Shown here one piece after another: positions 47,894 through 55,792 of a stretch of 64,000 nt of DNA. The notes below the pieces were generated by a model. It did not search any database. It worked only from the letters and a program-made list of their open reading frames with translations, and was not told the DNA's origin. The stretch is taken from positions 3,906,001-3,970,000 of the forward strand of contig NZ_CP083590.1 in the NCBI RefSeq assembly GCF_020099395.1, given 5' to 3'. Made by a program: the position numbers and the translations under genes. This DNA is from Streptomyces mobaraensis (lineage in GTDB: Bacteria; Actinomycetota; Actinomycetes; Streptomycetales; Streptomycetaceae). Numbering within the stretch: position 1 is the first letter of the stretch; every line of letters begins with the position of its first letter.

Positions 47894-48085
47894 GAGCGGC
47901 GGAGCCGCGAAAAAGGGGGTCTGGGGCGCAGCCCCAGGAATCGGCGAAGTGGGGGTCCCCCCTCTGGGGGAGGGACCGGGGCGCCGCCCGTCGCAGGCGC
48001 CCCGCCCCCTGCCCCAACCCTTGGGCAAAGCCATTCCATCGAGTGACCGATCCGCCAACCGGCTGACGAACGCCCCACGCCCCAC

Positions 48086-48091
48086 TAGGGT
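48086..48091 (+). promoter_or_regulatory. Possible -10 box of the M48-like gene
   Basis: TAGGGT predicts a transcript from about 48098, 46 bases before ATG 48144. Confidence 0.35.
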
Positions 48092-48143
48092 GCCGCGCAG
48101 GCCACCCGCCGCGACGTCCGGCAACTGGCCCACCGGCATTGCG

Positions 48144-49907
48144 ATGTCAGAGGCCGGTGCCACAGTGGGGGGTGGTAACTGGCGGCCGGAGCACTACAGG
48201 CGACTGGGGGTGATCGGTCTCGTGGCAGGTACGGAAGCCGGCGCGCACACCGCGCGCCTCAGGGCCCTGGCGGTCCTGCGCGTCCGCAGCACCGCGCTGG
48301 CCGTCGCCCTGCTGCCCGCGGCAGCAGCGGTGGTGCTGCTGGCCGGCACGCTCATGGGCCGGATCCCGGACGGCAGCGTCGGGGACGCGGCCCGTCCCGC
48401 CGTCGTCGCCGCGGCCCTCGCCGCGCTGGCCGTCGCCGGCATCGTGGCCGCCGTGGTGGCCCGGGCCCGGCCCGCGCTCAGCCCCACCGTGCCGATCCCC
48501 GAGGAGACCGCCCCGGACCTCTACCGCCTGGTGCGCGACCTCGCGGACCGGATGGACGTCCCGGCCCCCTCGGCCATAGCGCTCACCCCGGACTGCGACA
48601 GCTGGCTGGAGGACCGCACCCACCCGGCGCACCGCGCCGCCGTGCCCGGGGCCGGACGCACCGGCGCGCTGCCGCGCCGCCGGACGGCCGCCGCGCCGGT
48701 CCTGGTGATCGGCTCGCCGTTCCTGTGGTGGATGCGCGTCGCCGAGCTGCGCGCCCTGCTGGCCCCGGTGGTGGCGGGCACGGGCCCGGCCGCCCACCCG
48801 GACATAGCGGCCGCCCGCCGCTTCGTGCGCGGCCTCGACGCGGCCGTCGCGGTCGCCGCGGGCCGCCCGCTGCTGGCCTTCGTGGGCTGGACGGCCCGCC
48901 TCCTGCTGCGGTCCTGCCGCGAGCACGCCGCCGAGATGGAGCGCGGCGTCGCGGCGGCGGCGTCCGAGCGCGCCCAGACCGTCGACTACGGGCTGCGGGT
49001 CGTCGCCCAGGAGCAGGTCGGCCTGGCCTACGCGGGCTGGGACCGGCTGCTCAACCGGGTCGCCCTGCCCGCCTGGCGGATGGGCCGCTGGCCGTCCCGG
49101 CTGGACGCGGGCGTCGTCTCGGCGCTCACCGAGCTGTCCCGCCGGGACCGGCTCGCGGAGGGCTTCGCCTCCCGCCTCGGCGAGCGGCCCGCCTGCGACC
49201 TCCTGGAGGAACCGGGCGTCATCGACGAGGCCGCCTCCCTGCTGGCCGCCCGGCTGTTCCACGGCGGGCCCCCGGAGCCGGGCCCCGACTGGTCCCCGGT
49301 GAGCTGGAGCCAGTACCCGGAGGAGGTCGTGGACCGCAAATGGCGGGTGGAGGCGGCCCGGCTGCACCGCGTCCTGGAGGACGTCCTCGACGACGTCACG
49401 GCCCCCGGCACCGCGCCCGCCCTCCCGCCCGCCCAGGAAGGGCCCGCCACTCCCATCCCACCCGTTCCACCCGTCCCGCCCACGGTGGACCGCGTCCTCG
49501 ACCGCCTCACCGGCCCGGCGGGCCCGGGCGTGGGGGAGCGGCTGGGCCACCGGCTCAGCGCCGAGCTCGCCCGGGAGGCCGGCGCCGGCCCCGAGACCCC
49601 GCCGGCCAGCTGCGAACCGGGCCTGGACGGCCTCGCCCCGCTGTTCCCGCTCCAGCCCCCGCGCAGCGGCCGCGAGCTGCTCACCGACCACGTGACGGCG
49701 ATGATCTGCTGCGCCGCCGTCGACACCGCGGGCGCCACCCCCGGCCTGGACTGGCTCGACGGCCCCGCCCTCCTCGTCGGCGGCACCCGCCGCGCCGACC
49801 TGGCCCGCACCGTCCTCTCCCTGGTCGAGGACGGCGACGGTGAACCCCTGCGCGCCTGGCTGGGCGAGGTCGGGGTCCGCCCGGAAAAACCCGTACGGCT
49901 GGGCTGA
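48144..49907 (+). CDS. M48-like membrane protein lacking the zinc motif
   Basis: About 587 residues. Two membrane helices (about residues 48-70 and 84-105) precede a domain built like M48 metallopeptidases: VLVIGSPFLWWMRVAELRALLAPVVAGTG stands where families have DELxAVLAHELxH, and AAEMERGVAAAASERAQTVDYG where the third zinc ligand would lie. The HExxH residues are absent, so it is likely catalytically dead. A Pro-rich spacer and a final domain of about 150 residues follow. The start is uncertain: no ribosome-binding site precedes ATG 48144, and GTG codons at 48165, 48210 and 48222 are alternatives. Located between purD and purC. Confidence 0.6.
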   Translation: MSEAGATVGGGNWRPEHYRRLGVIGLVAGTEAGAHTARLRALAVLRVRSTALAVALLPAAAAVVLLAGTLMGRIPDGSVGDAARPAVVAAALAALAVAGIVAAVVARARPALSPTVPIPEETAPDLYRLVRDLADRMDVPAPSAIALTPDCDSWLEDRTHPAHRAAVPGAGRTGALPRRRTAAAPVLVIGSPFLWWMRVAELRALLAPVVAGTGPAAHPDIAAARRFVRGLDAAVAVAAGRPLLAFVGWTARLLLRSCREHAAEMERGVAAAASERAQTVDYGLRVVAQEQVGLAYAGWDRLLNRVALPAWRMGRWPSRLDAGVVSALTELSRRDRLAEGFASRLGERPACDLLEEPGVIDEAASLLAARLFHGGPPEPGPDWSPVSWSQYPEEVVDRKWRVEAARLHRVLEDVLDDVTAPGTAPALPPAQEGPATPIPPVPPVPPTVDRVLDRLTGPAGPGVGERLGHRLSAELAREAGAGPETPPASCEPGLDGLAPLFPLQPPRSGRELLTDHVTAMICCAAVDTAGATPGLDWLDGPALLVGGTRRADLARTVLSLVEDGDGEPLRAWLGEVGVRPEKPVRLG

Positions 49908-49925
49908 GGACGCGAGGGGGACGGC

Positions 49926-51809
49926 GTGAACCAGGGGGGCCCGAACGGCCCGGACGACCGGGAAGACCACCGGGGCCGCGCCGCACGGAAGACCGACGAG
50001 TCCCGCAGGCCCCCCCGGAACCGAGCCCCCGACGCCACCCCCGGCCGAACCGCCCAAGAACCACGCCCGCCCCACCTGTCCGACGGCACCTCCGGCCGAA
50101 CGGCCCGGGAACCACGCCCGCCCCACCTGTCCGACTCCGGCCCGGCCCGCGACGCCGCGGAGCCCCCACCGCCGGACGGCAGCCGGCCCGGCGCGGACCG
50201 CGTCCCGCCGGGCGAGGCGGCCCGGCCGGCCCGGCGGCTTCCCGGGCGCGCCACGCCCGCCACGCCCGCCCGCACCCGGCGCCGCCCGCGCGTCCCGGAC
50301 GCCCGGAGGCCGGACACCGGAGTCCCGGACGCCCGAGTCGCGGACACCCGCGAGCCGGCCGCGCCCGGCCCGAACGGCCCGAACGGCCCCACCGGCCCGG
50401 CCGGCGCGGCCCGCGGCCCCCGCCGCGCCTGGGAATCCGCCGCCCTGGCCCGCGCCGCCGCCGATCCCTTCCCCGAGCCCCCGCTCACCTGGCTGGCGGC
50501 CGGCTCCCCGGCGGCGGACTCCCGGCCCTGGTACGCCGCCGCCGACGACGTCCACCGCCCCATCCGCGGCTTCACCTCCGACGCCGCCGTCGCCCCCGGC
50601 GAGTCCGTGGCGTTCCGGGTCACCGTGGAGCCGCCGCGCCCGTTCACCGTCGAGGTGTACCGCGTCGGCCACTACGCGGGCCACGGCGCCGCGCGGATGG
50701 CCGTCAGCCCGCCGCTGGACGGGCTGACCCAGCCGCCGCCGCTGGTGGCGGGGCGGGCCGTGGCCTGTCACCACTGGTGGCTGTCCTGGCGGCTGGACGT
50801 GCCGCCGCACTGGCCGCCGGGCGCGTACGTCGCCGTCCTCGCCGCGGCGGACGGGGAGCGGGCGCACGTCCCGTTCACCGTCCGCGACGGCACCGCCGCC
50901 GACCTGCTGCTCGTCCTCCCCGACCTCACCTGGCAGGCGCACAACGTCTACCCCGAGGACGGCCGCACCGGCGCCGGGCTGCGGCACGCCTGGGACGAGC
51001 GCGGGCGGCTGCTCGGGGAGGCGGACGCGGCCGTCACGGTCAGCGCCGACCGCCCGTACGCGGGCACCGGGCTGCCGCCCGACGCCGGGCCCGTCTACGA
51101 CGTCATCCGCTGGGCCGAGCGCTACGGCTACGACCTCGGCTACGCCCACGCCACCGACCTGCACGCCGGCCGCGTCGACCCCACCCGCTACCGCGGCCTG
51201 GTCTTCCCCGGCCCGGACCGGTACTGGACCGCCCCGCTCCGCCGAGCCGTCGAGGCCGCCCGCGACGCCGGCACCTCGCTCGTCTTCCTCGGCGCCGGCG
51301 CCCTGGCCCGGCAGGTCGTGACCGCGCCCTCGCCGGCCGGCCCCGACCGGCTGCTGACCTGCCGCAGACAGCGCTCCGGGAGCCGCGCCGCGCCCTGGCG
51401 CGACATCGCCCCCGAGCAGCAGCTGCTCGGCATCCAGCACGCCGGCCGCGTCCCCCGGCCCGCCCCCCTCGTCGTCCGCAACACCGACCACTGGCTGTGG
51501 GAGGGCACCGGCGCCGCCGAGGGCGACGAGCTGCCCGGCCTGGTCGCGGGCGACGCCGACCGCTACCACCCGCGCACCGCCCTCCCCCCGCACACCGAGC
51601 GCATCCTGCTCGCCCACTCCCCGTACCGCGACGCCGACGGGGTCCGCCGCCACCAGGAGACCTCCCTGTACCGGGCCCCAGGCGGCGCCCTGGTCTTCGC
51701 CTCCGGCACCTCCGGCTGGGCTCCCGCCCTGGACCGTCCCGGCCATGCCGACCCACGTGTCCAGCGCGCCACCGCCAACCTCCTGGACCACATCTGCAAA
51801 CGGGCCTGA
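49926..51809 (+). CDS. DMFA2-like protein (N,N-dimethylformamidase large-subunit C-terminal domain)
   Basis: The 627-residue protein has a disordered, Arg/Pro-rich head of about 190 residues with a duplicated 17-residue unit, then a beta domain (FTSDAAVAPGESVAFRVTV, VEVYRVGHYAGHGARRM-like) and a Rossmann-like region (ADLLLVLPDLTWQAHNVY, YDLGYAHATDLHAG, GLVFPGPDRYWT, LVFLGAGAL). This matches the DMFA2_C family; whether any formamide is hydrolysed is unknown. It starts 19 bases after the M48-like gene, so the two are likely one operon. GTG 49926 follows GAGGGGG. Its stop lies 68 bases before purC. Confidence 0.65.
   Translation: MNQGGPNGPDDREDHRGRAARKTDESRRPPRNRAPDATPGRTAQEPRPPHLSDGTSGRTAREPRPPHLSDSGPARDAAEPPPPDGSRPGADRVPPGEAARPARRLPGRATPATPARTRRRPRVPDARRPDTGVPDARVADTREPAAPGPNGPNGPTGPAGAARGPRRAWESAALARAAADPFPEPPLTWLAAGSPAADSRPWYAAADDVHRPIRGFTSDAAVAPGESVAFRVTVEPPRPFTVEVYRVGHYAGHGAARMAVSPPLDGLTQPPPLVAGRAVACHHWWLSWRLDVPPHWPPGAYVAVLAAADGERAHVPFTVRDGTAADLLLVLPDLTWQAHNVYPEDGRTGAGLRHAWDERGRLLGEADAAVTVSADRPYAGTGLPPDAGPVYDVIRWAERYGYDLGYAHATDLHAGRVDPTRYRGLVFPGPDRYWTAPLRRAVEAARDAGTSLVFLGAGALARQVVTAPSPAGPDRLLTCRRQRSGSRAAPWRDIAPEQQLLGIQHAGRVPRPAPLVVRNTDHWLWEGTGAAEGDELPGLVAGDADRYHPRTALPPHTERILLAHSPYRDADGVRRHQETSLYRAPGGALVFASGTSGWAPALDRPGHADPRVQRATANLLDHICKRA
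50041..50135 (+). repeat. In-gene direct repeat, period 51 bases
   Basis: A 44-base unit at 50041-50084 recurs at 50092-50135 with three changes. It encodes two copies of a Gly-Arg-Thr-Ala-x-Glu-Pro-Arg-Pro-Pro-His-Leu-Ser-Asp unit in the disordered head of the DMFA2-like protein. Confidence 0.85.
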
Positions 51810-51877
51810 CCCCCGCTCCGGCCGGGCAGGCGTATACGGCAGAATCGAGGCGTTTGGACAAACCACCAGGAGGACGC

Positions 51878-52780
51878 GTGTCCGGATTCGTCGAGAAGCC
51901 CGAACCCGTAGAGGTGCCGGGCCTTGTGCATCTGCACACCGGCAAGGTGCGCGACCTCTACCGCGACGCGGAAGGCCGGCTGGTGATGGTCGCCAGCGAC
52001 CGCATGTCCGCCTACGACTGGGTGCTGCCCACCGAGATCCCCGACAAGGGCCGCATCCTCACCCAGCTCTCCCTCTGGTGGTTCGACCGCCTCACCGACC
52101 TCGTCCCGCACCACGTCCTCTCCACCGAGCTGCCGCCCGGCGCCCCCGCCGACTGGGCGGGCCGCACCCTCGTCTGCCGCTCCCTCGACATGCTCCCCGT
52201 CGAGTGCGTGGCCCGCGGCCACCTCGCCGGCTCCGGGCTGCGCGAGTACGAGGAGACCCGCACCGTCTGCGGCCTCGCCCTCCCCGAGGGCCTGACCGAC
52301 GGCGCCGAACTCCCCTCGCCGATCTTCACCCCCGCCACCAAGGCGGAGGTCGGCGAGCACGACGAGAACGTGTCCTACGAGGAGGTGGCCCGGCGCGTCG
52401 GCGCCGAGACGGCCGCCGAGCTCCGCCAGATCACCCTCGCCGTCTACGACCGCGCCCGCGGCATCGCCCGCGACCGCGGCATCGTCCTGGCGGACACCAA
52501 GTTCGAGTTCGGCCGGGCCGAGGACGGCGAGCTGGTCCTCGCCGACGAGGTCCTGACCCCCGACTCCTCCCGCTTCTGGCCGGCCGACCAGTGGCAGCCG
52601 GGCCGCCCGCAGCCGTCCTTCGACAAGCAGTACATCCGCGACTGGCTGACCTCGCCCGCCGCCGGCTGGGACCGGCACGGCCAACTGCCGCCGCCCCCGC
52701 TGCCGGAGGACGTCGTCGAGCAGACGCGCTCCCGCTACGTGGAGGCGTACGAGCGGCTGACGCTCACCCGCTGGGCGTGA
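51878..52780 (+). CDS. purC: Phosphoribosylaminoimidazole-succinocarboxamide synthase
   Basis: The 300-residue SAICAR synthetase joins aspartate to CAIR. It has GKVRDLYRDAEGRLVMVASDRMSAYDWVLP at the ATP site, VECVARGHLAGSG, and the C-terminal LADEVLTPDSSRFWP with KQYIRDWL. GTG 51878 has AGGAGG four bases upstream. A terminator lies 22 bases after the stop. It lies 4.2 kb from purD, with the M48-like and DMFA2-like genes between. Confidence 0.96.
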   Translation: MSGFVEKPEPVEVPGLVHLHTGKVRDLYRDAEGRLVMVASDRMSAYDWVLPTEIPDKGRILTQLSLWWFDRLTDLVPHHVLSTELPPGAPADWAGRTLVCRSLDMLPVECVARGHLAGSGLREYEETRTVCGLALPEGLTDGAELPSPIFTPATKAEVGEHDENVSYEEVARRVGAETAAELRQITLAVYDRARGIARDRGIVLADTKFEFGRAEDGELVLADEVLTPDSSRFWPADQWQPGRPQPSFDKQYIRDWLTSPAAGWDRHGQLPPPPLPEDVVEQTRSRYVEAYERLTLTRWA

Positions 52781-52802
52781 CGGGCTGACGGGCTGACGGA
52801 CG

Positions 52803-52828
52803 CGGGCGGGCTCATCCGGGCCCGCCCG
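52803..52828 (+). terminator. Terminator of purC
   Basis: An 11-bp stem with one G-U pair (52803-52813 with 52818-52828) closes an ATCC loop. Confidence 0.75.
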
Positions 52829-52850
52829 GACCGGCCACTACAGCAGAGTC

Positions 52851-52866
52851 CTAAGAGGTCTCTCAG
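52851..52866. promoter_or_regulatory. Candidate operator of the OmpR-type system
   Basis: CTAAGAG-GT-CTCTCAG is an inverted repeat (6 of 7 pairs) 26 bases before the response-regulator start. A CACAGT -10-like box at 52878-52883 would give a near-leaderless mRNA. Response regulators of this class often bind their own promoter. Confidence 0.4.
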
Positions 52867-52891
52867 ACTCCCTCTGCCACAGTGGGACACC

Positions 52892-53638
52892 ATGGCCGCT
52901 CCTGTCCCTCCCGTCAGTCCTGCCGGTCCCGTCGGCCCCGCCGTGCTCGTCGTCGACGACGACCCCGACGTCCGCGCCGCCGTCGTCGACGGCCTCGCCG
53001 TCGAGGGCTACGACGTCCGCGACGCCGCCGACGGGCTCGCGGCCCTGTCCGCCGTGGCCGCCGCCCCGCCCGCCGCGATCGTCCTCGACCTCGCCATGCC
53101 CGTCCTCGACGGCCTCGCCGTCTGCCGCCGGCTGCGCGAACTCGGCGACCGCACGCCCATCCTCGTCCTCACCGCCCGCGACGCCGTCTCCGACCGGGTC
53201 GCGGGCCTGGACGCCGGAGCGGACGACTACCTCGTCAAACCGTTCGCCCTCGACGAGCTGCTGGCCCGGCTGCGCGCCCTGCTGCGCCGCGCCGCCCCCG
53301 GCCCGTCCGGCGCGGCCGACGGACCCGGGGACGCGCCCGGCCGGCTCGGGTACGCCGACCTCACCGTCGACCCCGCCACCCGCTCCGGCGAGCGCGGCGG
53401 AACGCCCCTGGAGTTCACCCGCACCGAGTTCACCCTGCTGGAACTGTTCCTCCGTCACCCCGGCCAGGTGCTGCCCCGCGACACCATCCAGCAGCACGTC
53501 TGGGGCGCCGACTTCGGCCCGGAGTCCAACTCCCTCTCCGTCTACATCGGTTACCTGCGCCGCAAGCTGGAGGCGGGCGGCGCCCCCCGCCTGCTGCACA
53601 CCGTGCACGGCATCGGCTACCGGCTGGCCGACCGGTGA
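52892..53638 (+). CDS. OmpR/PhoB-type response regulator
   Basis: The 248-residue regulator has a receiver domain (VLVVDDDPDVRAAV, phosphoacceptor in IVLDLAMPVLDG near residue 67, KPF near 117) and a winged-helix output domain (RTEFTLLELFLRHPGQVLPRDTIQQHVWG, VYIGYLRRKLEAGGAPRLLHTVHGIGYRL). The receiver resembles the MprA group of actinobacteria. It overlaps its kinase gene by 4 bases. The first 16 residues are a Pro/Val leader, so a later start is possible, but none has a better site. Confidence 0.93.
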   Translation: MAAPVPPVSPAGPVGPAVLVVDDDPDVRAAVVDGLAVEGYDVRDAADGLAALSAVAAAPPAAIVLDLAMPVLDGLAVCRRLRELGDRTPILVLTARDAVSDRVAGLDAGADDYLVKPFALDELLARLRALLRRAAPGPSGAADGPGDAPGRLGYADLTVDPATRSGERGGTPLEFTRTEFTLLELFLRHPGQVLPRDTIQQHVWGADFGPESNSLSVYIGYLRRKLEAGGAPRLLHTVHGIGYRLADR

Positions 53639-55026
53639 TCCCCCGAGCGTTCCGCCGCCGCCCGCTCCGCACCCGCCTGGCCGTCGTCACCTCCGCCGCC
53701 GTGGCCCTCGTCGCGCTGGGCGTGCTCGCCGCCGCGTACGTGGTGATCCGCTACGAGATCAGGAACCAGCTCGACCTCCAGCTCAAGCAGCAGTCCGGCA
53801 CCCTCGCCCAGCAGGCGCGCGGCAGCGGAACCGGCGTGCTCTACGCCGAGTGCGCCTGGCTGGCCGCCCCCGCCTGCGCCCAGGTCGTCCCCGCAGACCC
53901 GGGCGCGCCCGGACAGCGCGGCCTGGTGCTGCCGGTCACCGGCGCCACCCGCCGCGTCGCCGCGGGCACCCTCGGCGCCTACTACAGCGACATCGTCCGC
54001 GACGGCCGTTCGCTGCGGATGCTCACCTCCCCGCTCGGCCACGGCCGCGCCCTGCAGGTGGCGGTCCGCTCGGACACCGTCGACAAGGGCGTGGAACAGG
54101 CCGGGCTGCTGCTCGGCGCGGTCGGCGGCGCCGGGGTGCTGCTGGCGGCCGGCCTCGGCTACGCCGCGTCCCGGACCGCCCTGCGCCCGGTCTCCCGGCT
54201 CACCGCCACCGCCGAACGCATCGCCGCCACCCGCGACCCGGCCCACCGGATCGCCCTGCCGCCGGACGAGGTGCTGCCCCAGGACTCGCGGGACGAGATC
54301 ACCCGGCTCGCCACCAGCTTCAACACCATGCTGGCCGAACTGGAGGACGCGGTCGCCGCCCAGCGCCGCCTCGTCGCCGACGCCTCGCACGAACTGCGCA
54401 CCCCGCTCACCGCCCTCCGCACCAACGCCGAACTCCTCGCCCGCGCCGAACGGCTCACCCCCGCCCAGCGCGACCGCGCGGCCGGCGCCCTGGGCCGCCA
54501 GCTCCGCGAGGTGACCGGGCTCGTCAACGACCTGATCGAGCTGGCCCGCGACGAGGAGCCGCGCCAACTCGTCGAGCGGGTACGGCTCGACCTGCTCACG
54601 GAGAGCTGCGTGACCGCCGCGCGCGGTCACTGGCCGGCCACACCCTTCACCCTGCACACCGGGAACGTGACGGACGTCACCGTGCCGGGCGTCCCCGCCC
54701 GGCTCGCCCGGCTGCTGGCCAACCTGCTGGACAACGCCGCCAAGTTCAGCCCGCCCGGCGCCACCGTCGAGGTCCGCCTGGACCGGCGCCCGGACGCGGT
54801 CGACCTCACCGTCCGCGACCACGGACCGGGCATCTCCGACGAGGACCGGCCGCACGTCTTCGACCGCTTCTACCGCTCCCGGCAGGCCCGCGCGCTGCCC
54901 GGCTCCGGGCTCGGCCTGGCCATGGCCCGGCAGATCGCCCGCGCCCACGGCGCCGAACTCACGGCGGAACGGCCGGAGAGCGGCCCGGGCGCGCTCTTCC
55001 GCCTCCGCTTCCCGGCCGCGGAGTGA
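53635..55026 (+). CDS. Sensor histidine kinase (HisKA type)
   Basis: The 463-residue kinase has a helix at about 13-35, an extracellular loop of about 110 residues with two cysteines (ECAWLAAPACAQ), a second helix near 150-172, a HAMP region (ASRTALRPVSRLTATAERIA), the phosphoacceptor box ADASHELRTPLTALRTNAE (His near residue 256) and an ATPase domain with NLLDNAAKFSP, DHGPGISDED and GSGLGLAMARQI. It resembles MprB-type kinases that sense the cell envelope. A strong terminator shared with a tRNA gene follows. Confidence 0.93.
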   Translation: MIPRAFRRRPLRTRLAVVTSAAVALVALGVLAAAYVVIRYEIRNQLDLQLKQQSGTLAQQARGSGTGVLYAECAWLAAPACAQVVPADPGAPGQRGLVLPVTGATRRVAAGTLGAYYSDIVRDGRSLRMLTSPLGHGRALQVAVRSDTVDKGVEQAGLLLGAVGGAGVLLAAGLGYAASRTALRPVSRLTATAERIAATRDPAHRIALPPDEVLPQDSRDEITRLATSFNTMLAELEDAVAAQRRLVADASHELRTPLTALRTNAELLARAERLTPAQRDRAAGALGRQLREVTGLVNDLIELARDEEPRQLVERVRLDLLTESCVTAARGHWPATPFTLHTGNVTDVTVPGVPARLARLLANLLDNAAKFSPPGATVEVRLDRRPDAVDLTVRDHGPGISDEDRPHVFDRFYRSRQARALPGSGLGLAMARQIARAHGAELTAERPESGPGALFRLRFPAAE

Positions 55027-55042
55027 ACCACGGACACACGAC

Positions 55043-55073
55043 GAAGGCCCCGGTCACCAGGACCGGGGCCTTC
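55043..55073. terminator. Shared terminator, kinase (+) and tRNA-Gly (-)
   Basis: A 13-bp perfect stem (55043-55055 with 55061-55073) closes ACCAG between the kinase stop and the 3' end of the oppositely oriented tRNA gene. Confidence 0.85.
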
Positions 55074-55079
55074 ACTCTG

Positions 55080-55152
55080 AGCGGACGACGAGGCTCGAAC
55101 TCGCGACCTCAACCTTGGCAAGGTTGCGCTCTACCAACTGAGCTACGTCCGC
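55080..55152 (-). tRNA. tRNA-Gly (GCC), copy 1
   Basis: A 73-base cloverleaf with acceptor stem GCGGACG/CGTCCGC, D-loop AGTTGGTA with G18 G19, anticodon loop TTGCCAA (anticodon GCC), T-arm GCGAG-TTCGAGC-CTCGT and discriminator U. CCA is not encoded. It reads GGC and GGU codons. It is identical in sequence to the tRNA at 57376-57448. Confidence 0.95.
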
Positions 55153-55185
55153 ATGCCCCGCGCGTTTCCGTGCGGTGCGGGTACC

Positions 55186-55191
55186 ACTATA
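55186..55191 (-). promoter_or_regulatory. -10 box of tRNA-Gly copy 1, overlapping a stop codon
   Basis: TATAGT on the minus strand is a near-consensus -10 box. Its TAG is the stop codon of the upstream DesR-type gene. The related sequence TAGAGT stands at the same place before copy 2. Confidence 0.55.
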
Positions 55192-55792
55192 GCCAACCCT
55201 GAGACCGCGCGATGCGCGCCGCCGCGTGCCGGTTCTCGGCACCCAGCTTCGCCGCCGCCGCCGAGAGGTAGTTCCGGACCGTCCCCGGCGTCAGCCGGGC
55301 CCGCTCCGCGATCTCCGCGATCGGCGCCCCGTCCTCCGCCAGCTCCAGCAGCTCGGCCTCCCGCGCGGTCAGCGGCGAATCACCCGCGCTGATCGCGTCG
55401 GCCGCCAACTCCGGGTCGACATAACGGCTTCCCGCGTGCACGGTACGGATGATCTCGGCGAGCCGCCGGGCCGAGACGGTCTTCGGGACGAACCCCCGGA
55501 CCCCCGCCTCCAGGGCCCGCTTCAGATGCCCGGGCCGGCCGTGCCCCGTCACGATCATGCTGCGGCAGCCGGGGACTTCGGCCCGCAGGGCTGTGGCCAC
55601 TGTCACACCGTCCGCCCCCGGCATCTGGAGATCCAGCACCGCCACGTCGGGCCGGTGCGCCCGCGCCATGGCGATCGCCTCCGTTCCCGAGGCGGCCTCC
55701 GCGACCACCCGGAGGTCGTCCTCCAGGCCCAGCAGGGCGGCGAGCGCCCCCCGGATGAGGTGTTCGTCGTCGGCAAGCAGCAGGGTGATCAC
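55187..55792 (-). CDS. NarL/DesR-type response regulator
   Basis: The 201-residue regulator has a receiver domain (LLLADDEHLIRGALAALL, Asp in VAVLDLQMPGADG near residue 54, and PKTVS near 105) and a LuxR helix-turn-helix (LTAREAELLELAEDGAPIAEIAERARLTPGTVRNYLSAAAAKLGA). It is closest to DesR-like regulators. GTG 55792 overlaps the kinase stop by 4 bases. A tRNA-Gly gene starts 34 bases beyond its stop, with its -10 box over the stop codon. Confidence 0.92.
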   Translation of the reverse strand: MITLLLADDEHLIRGALAALLGLEDDLRVVAEAASGTEAIAMARAHRPDVAVLDLQMPGADGVTVATALRAEVPGCRSMIVTGHGRPGHLKRALEAGVRGFVPKTVSARRLAEIIRTVHAGSRYVDPELAADAISAGDSPLTAREAELLELAEDGAPIAEIAERARLTPGTVRNYLSAAAAKLGAENRHAAARIARSQGWL

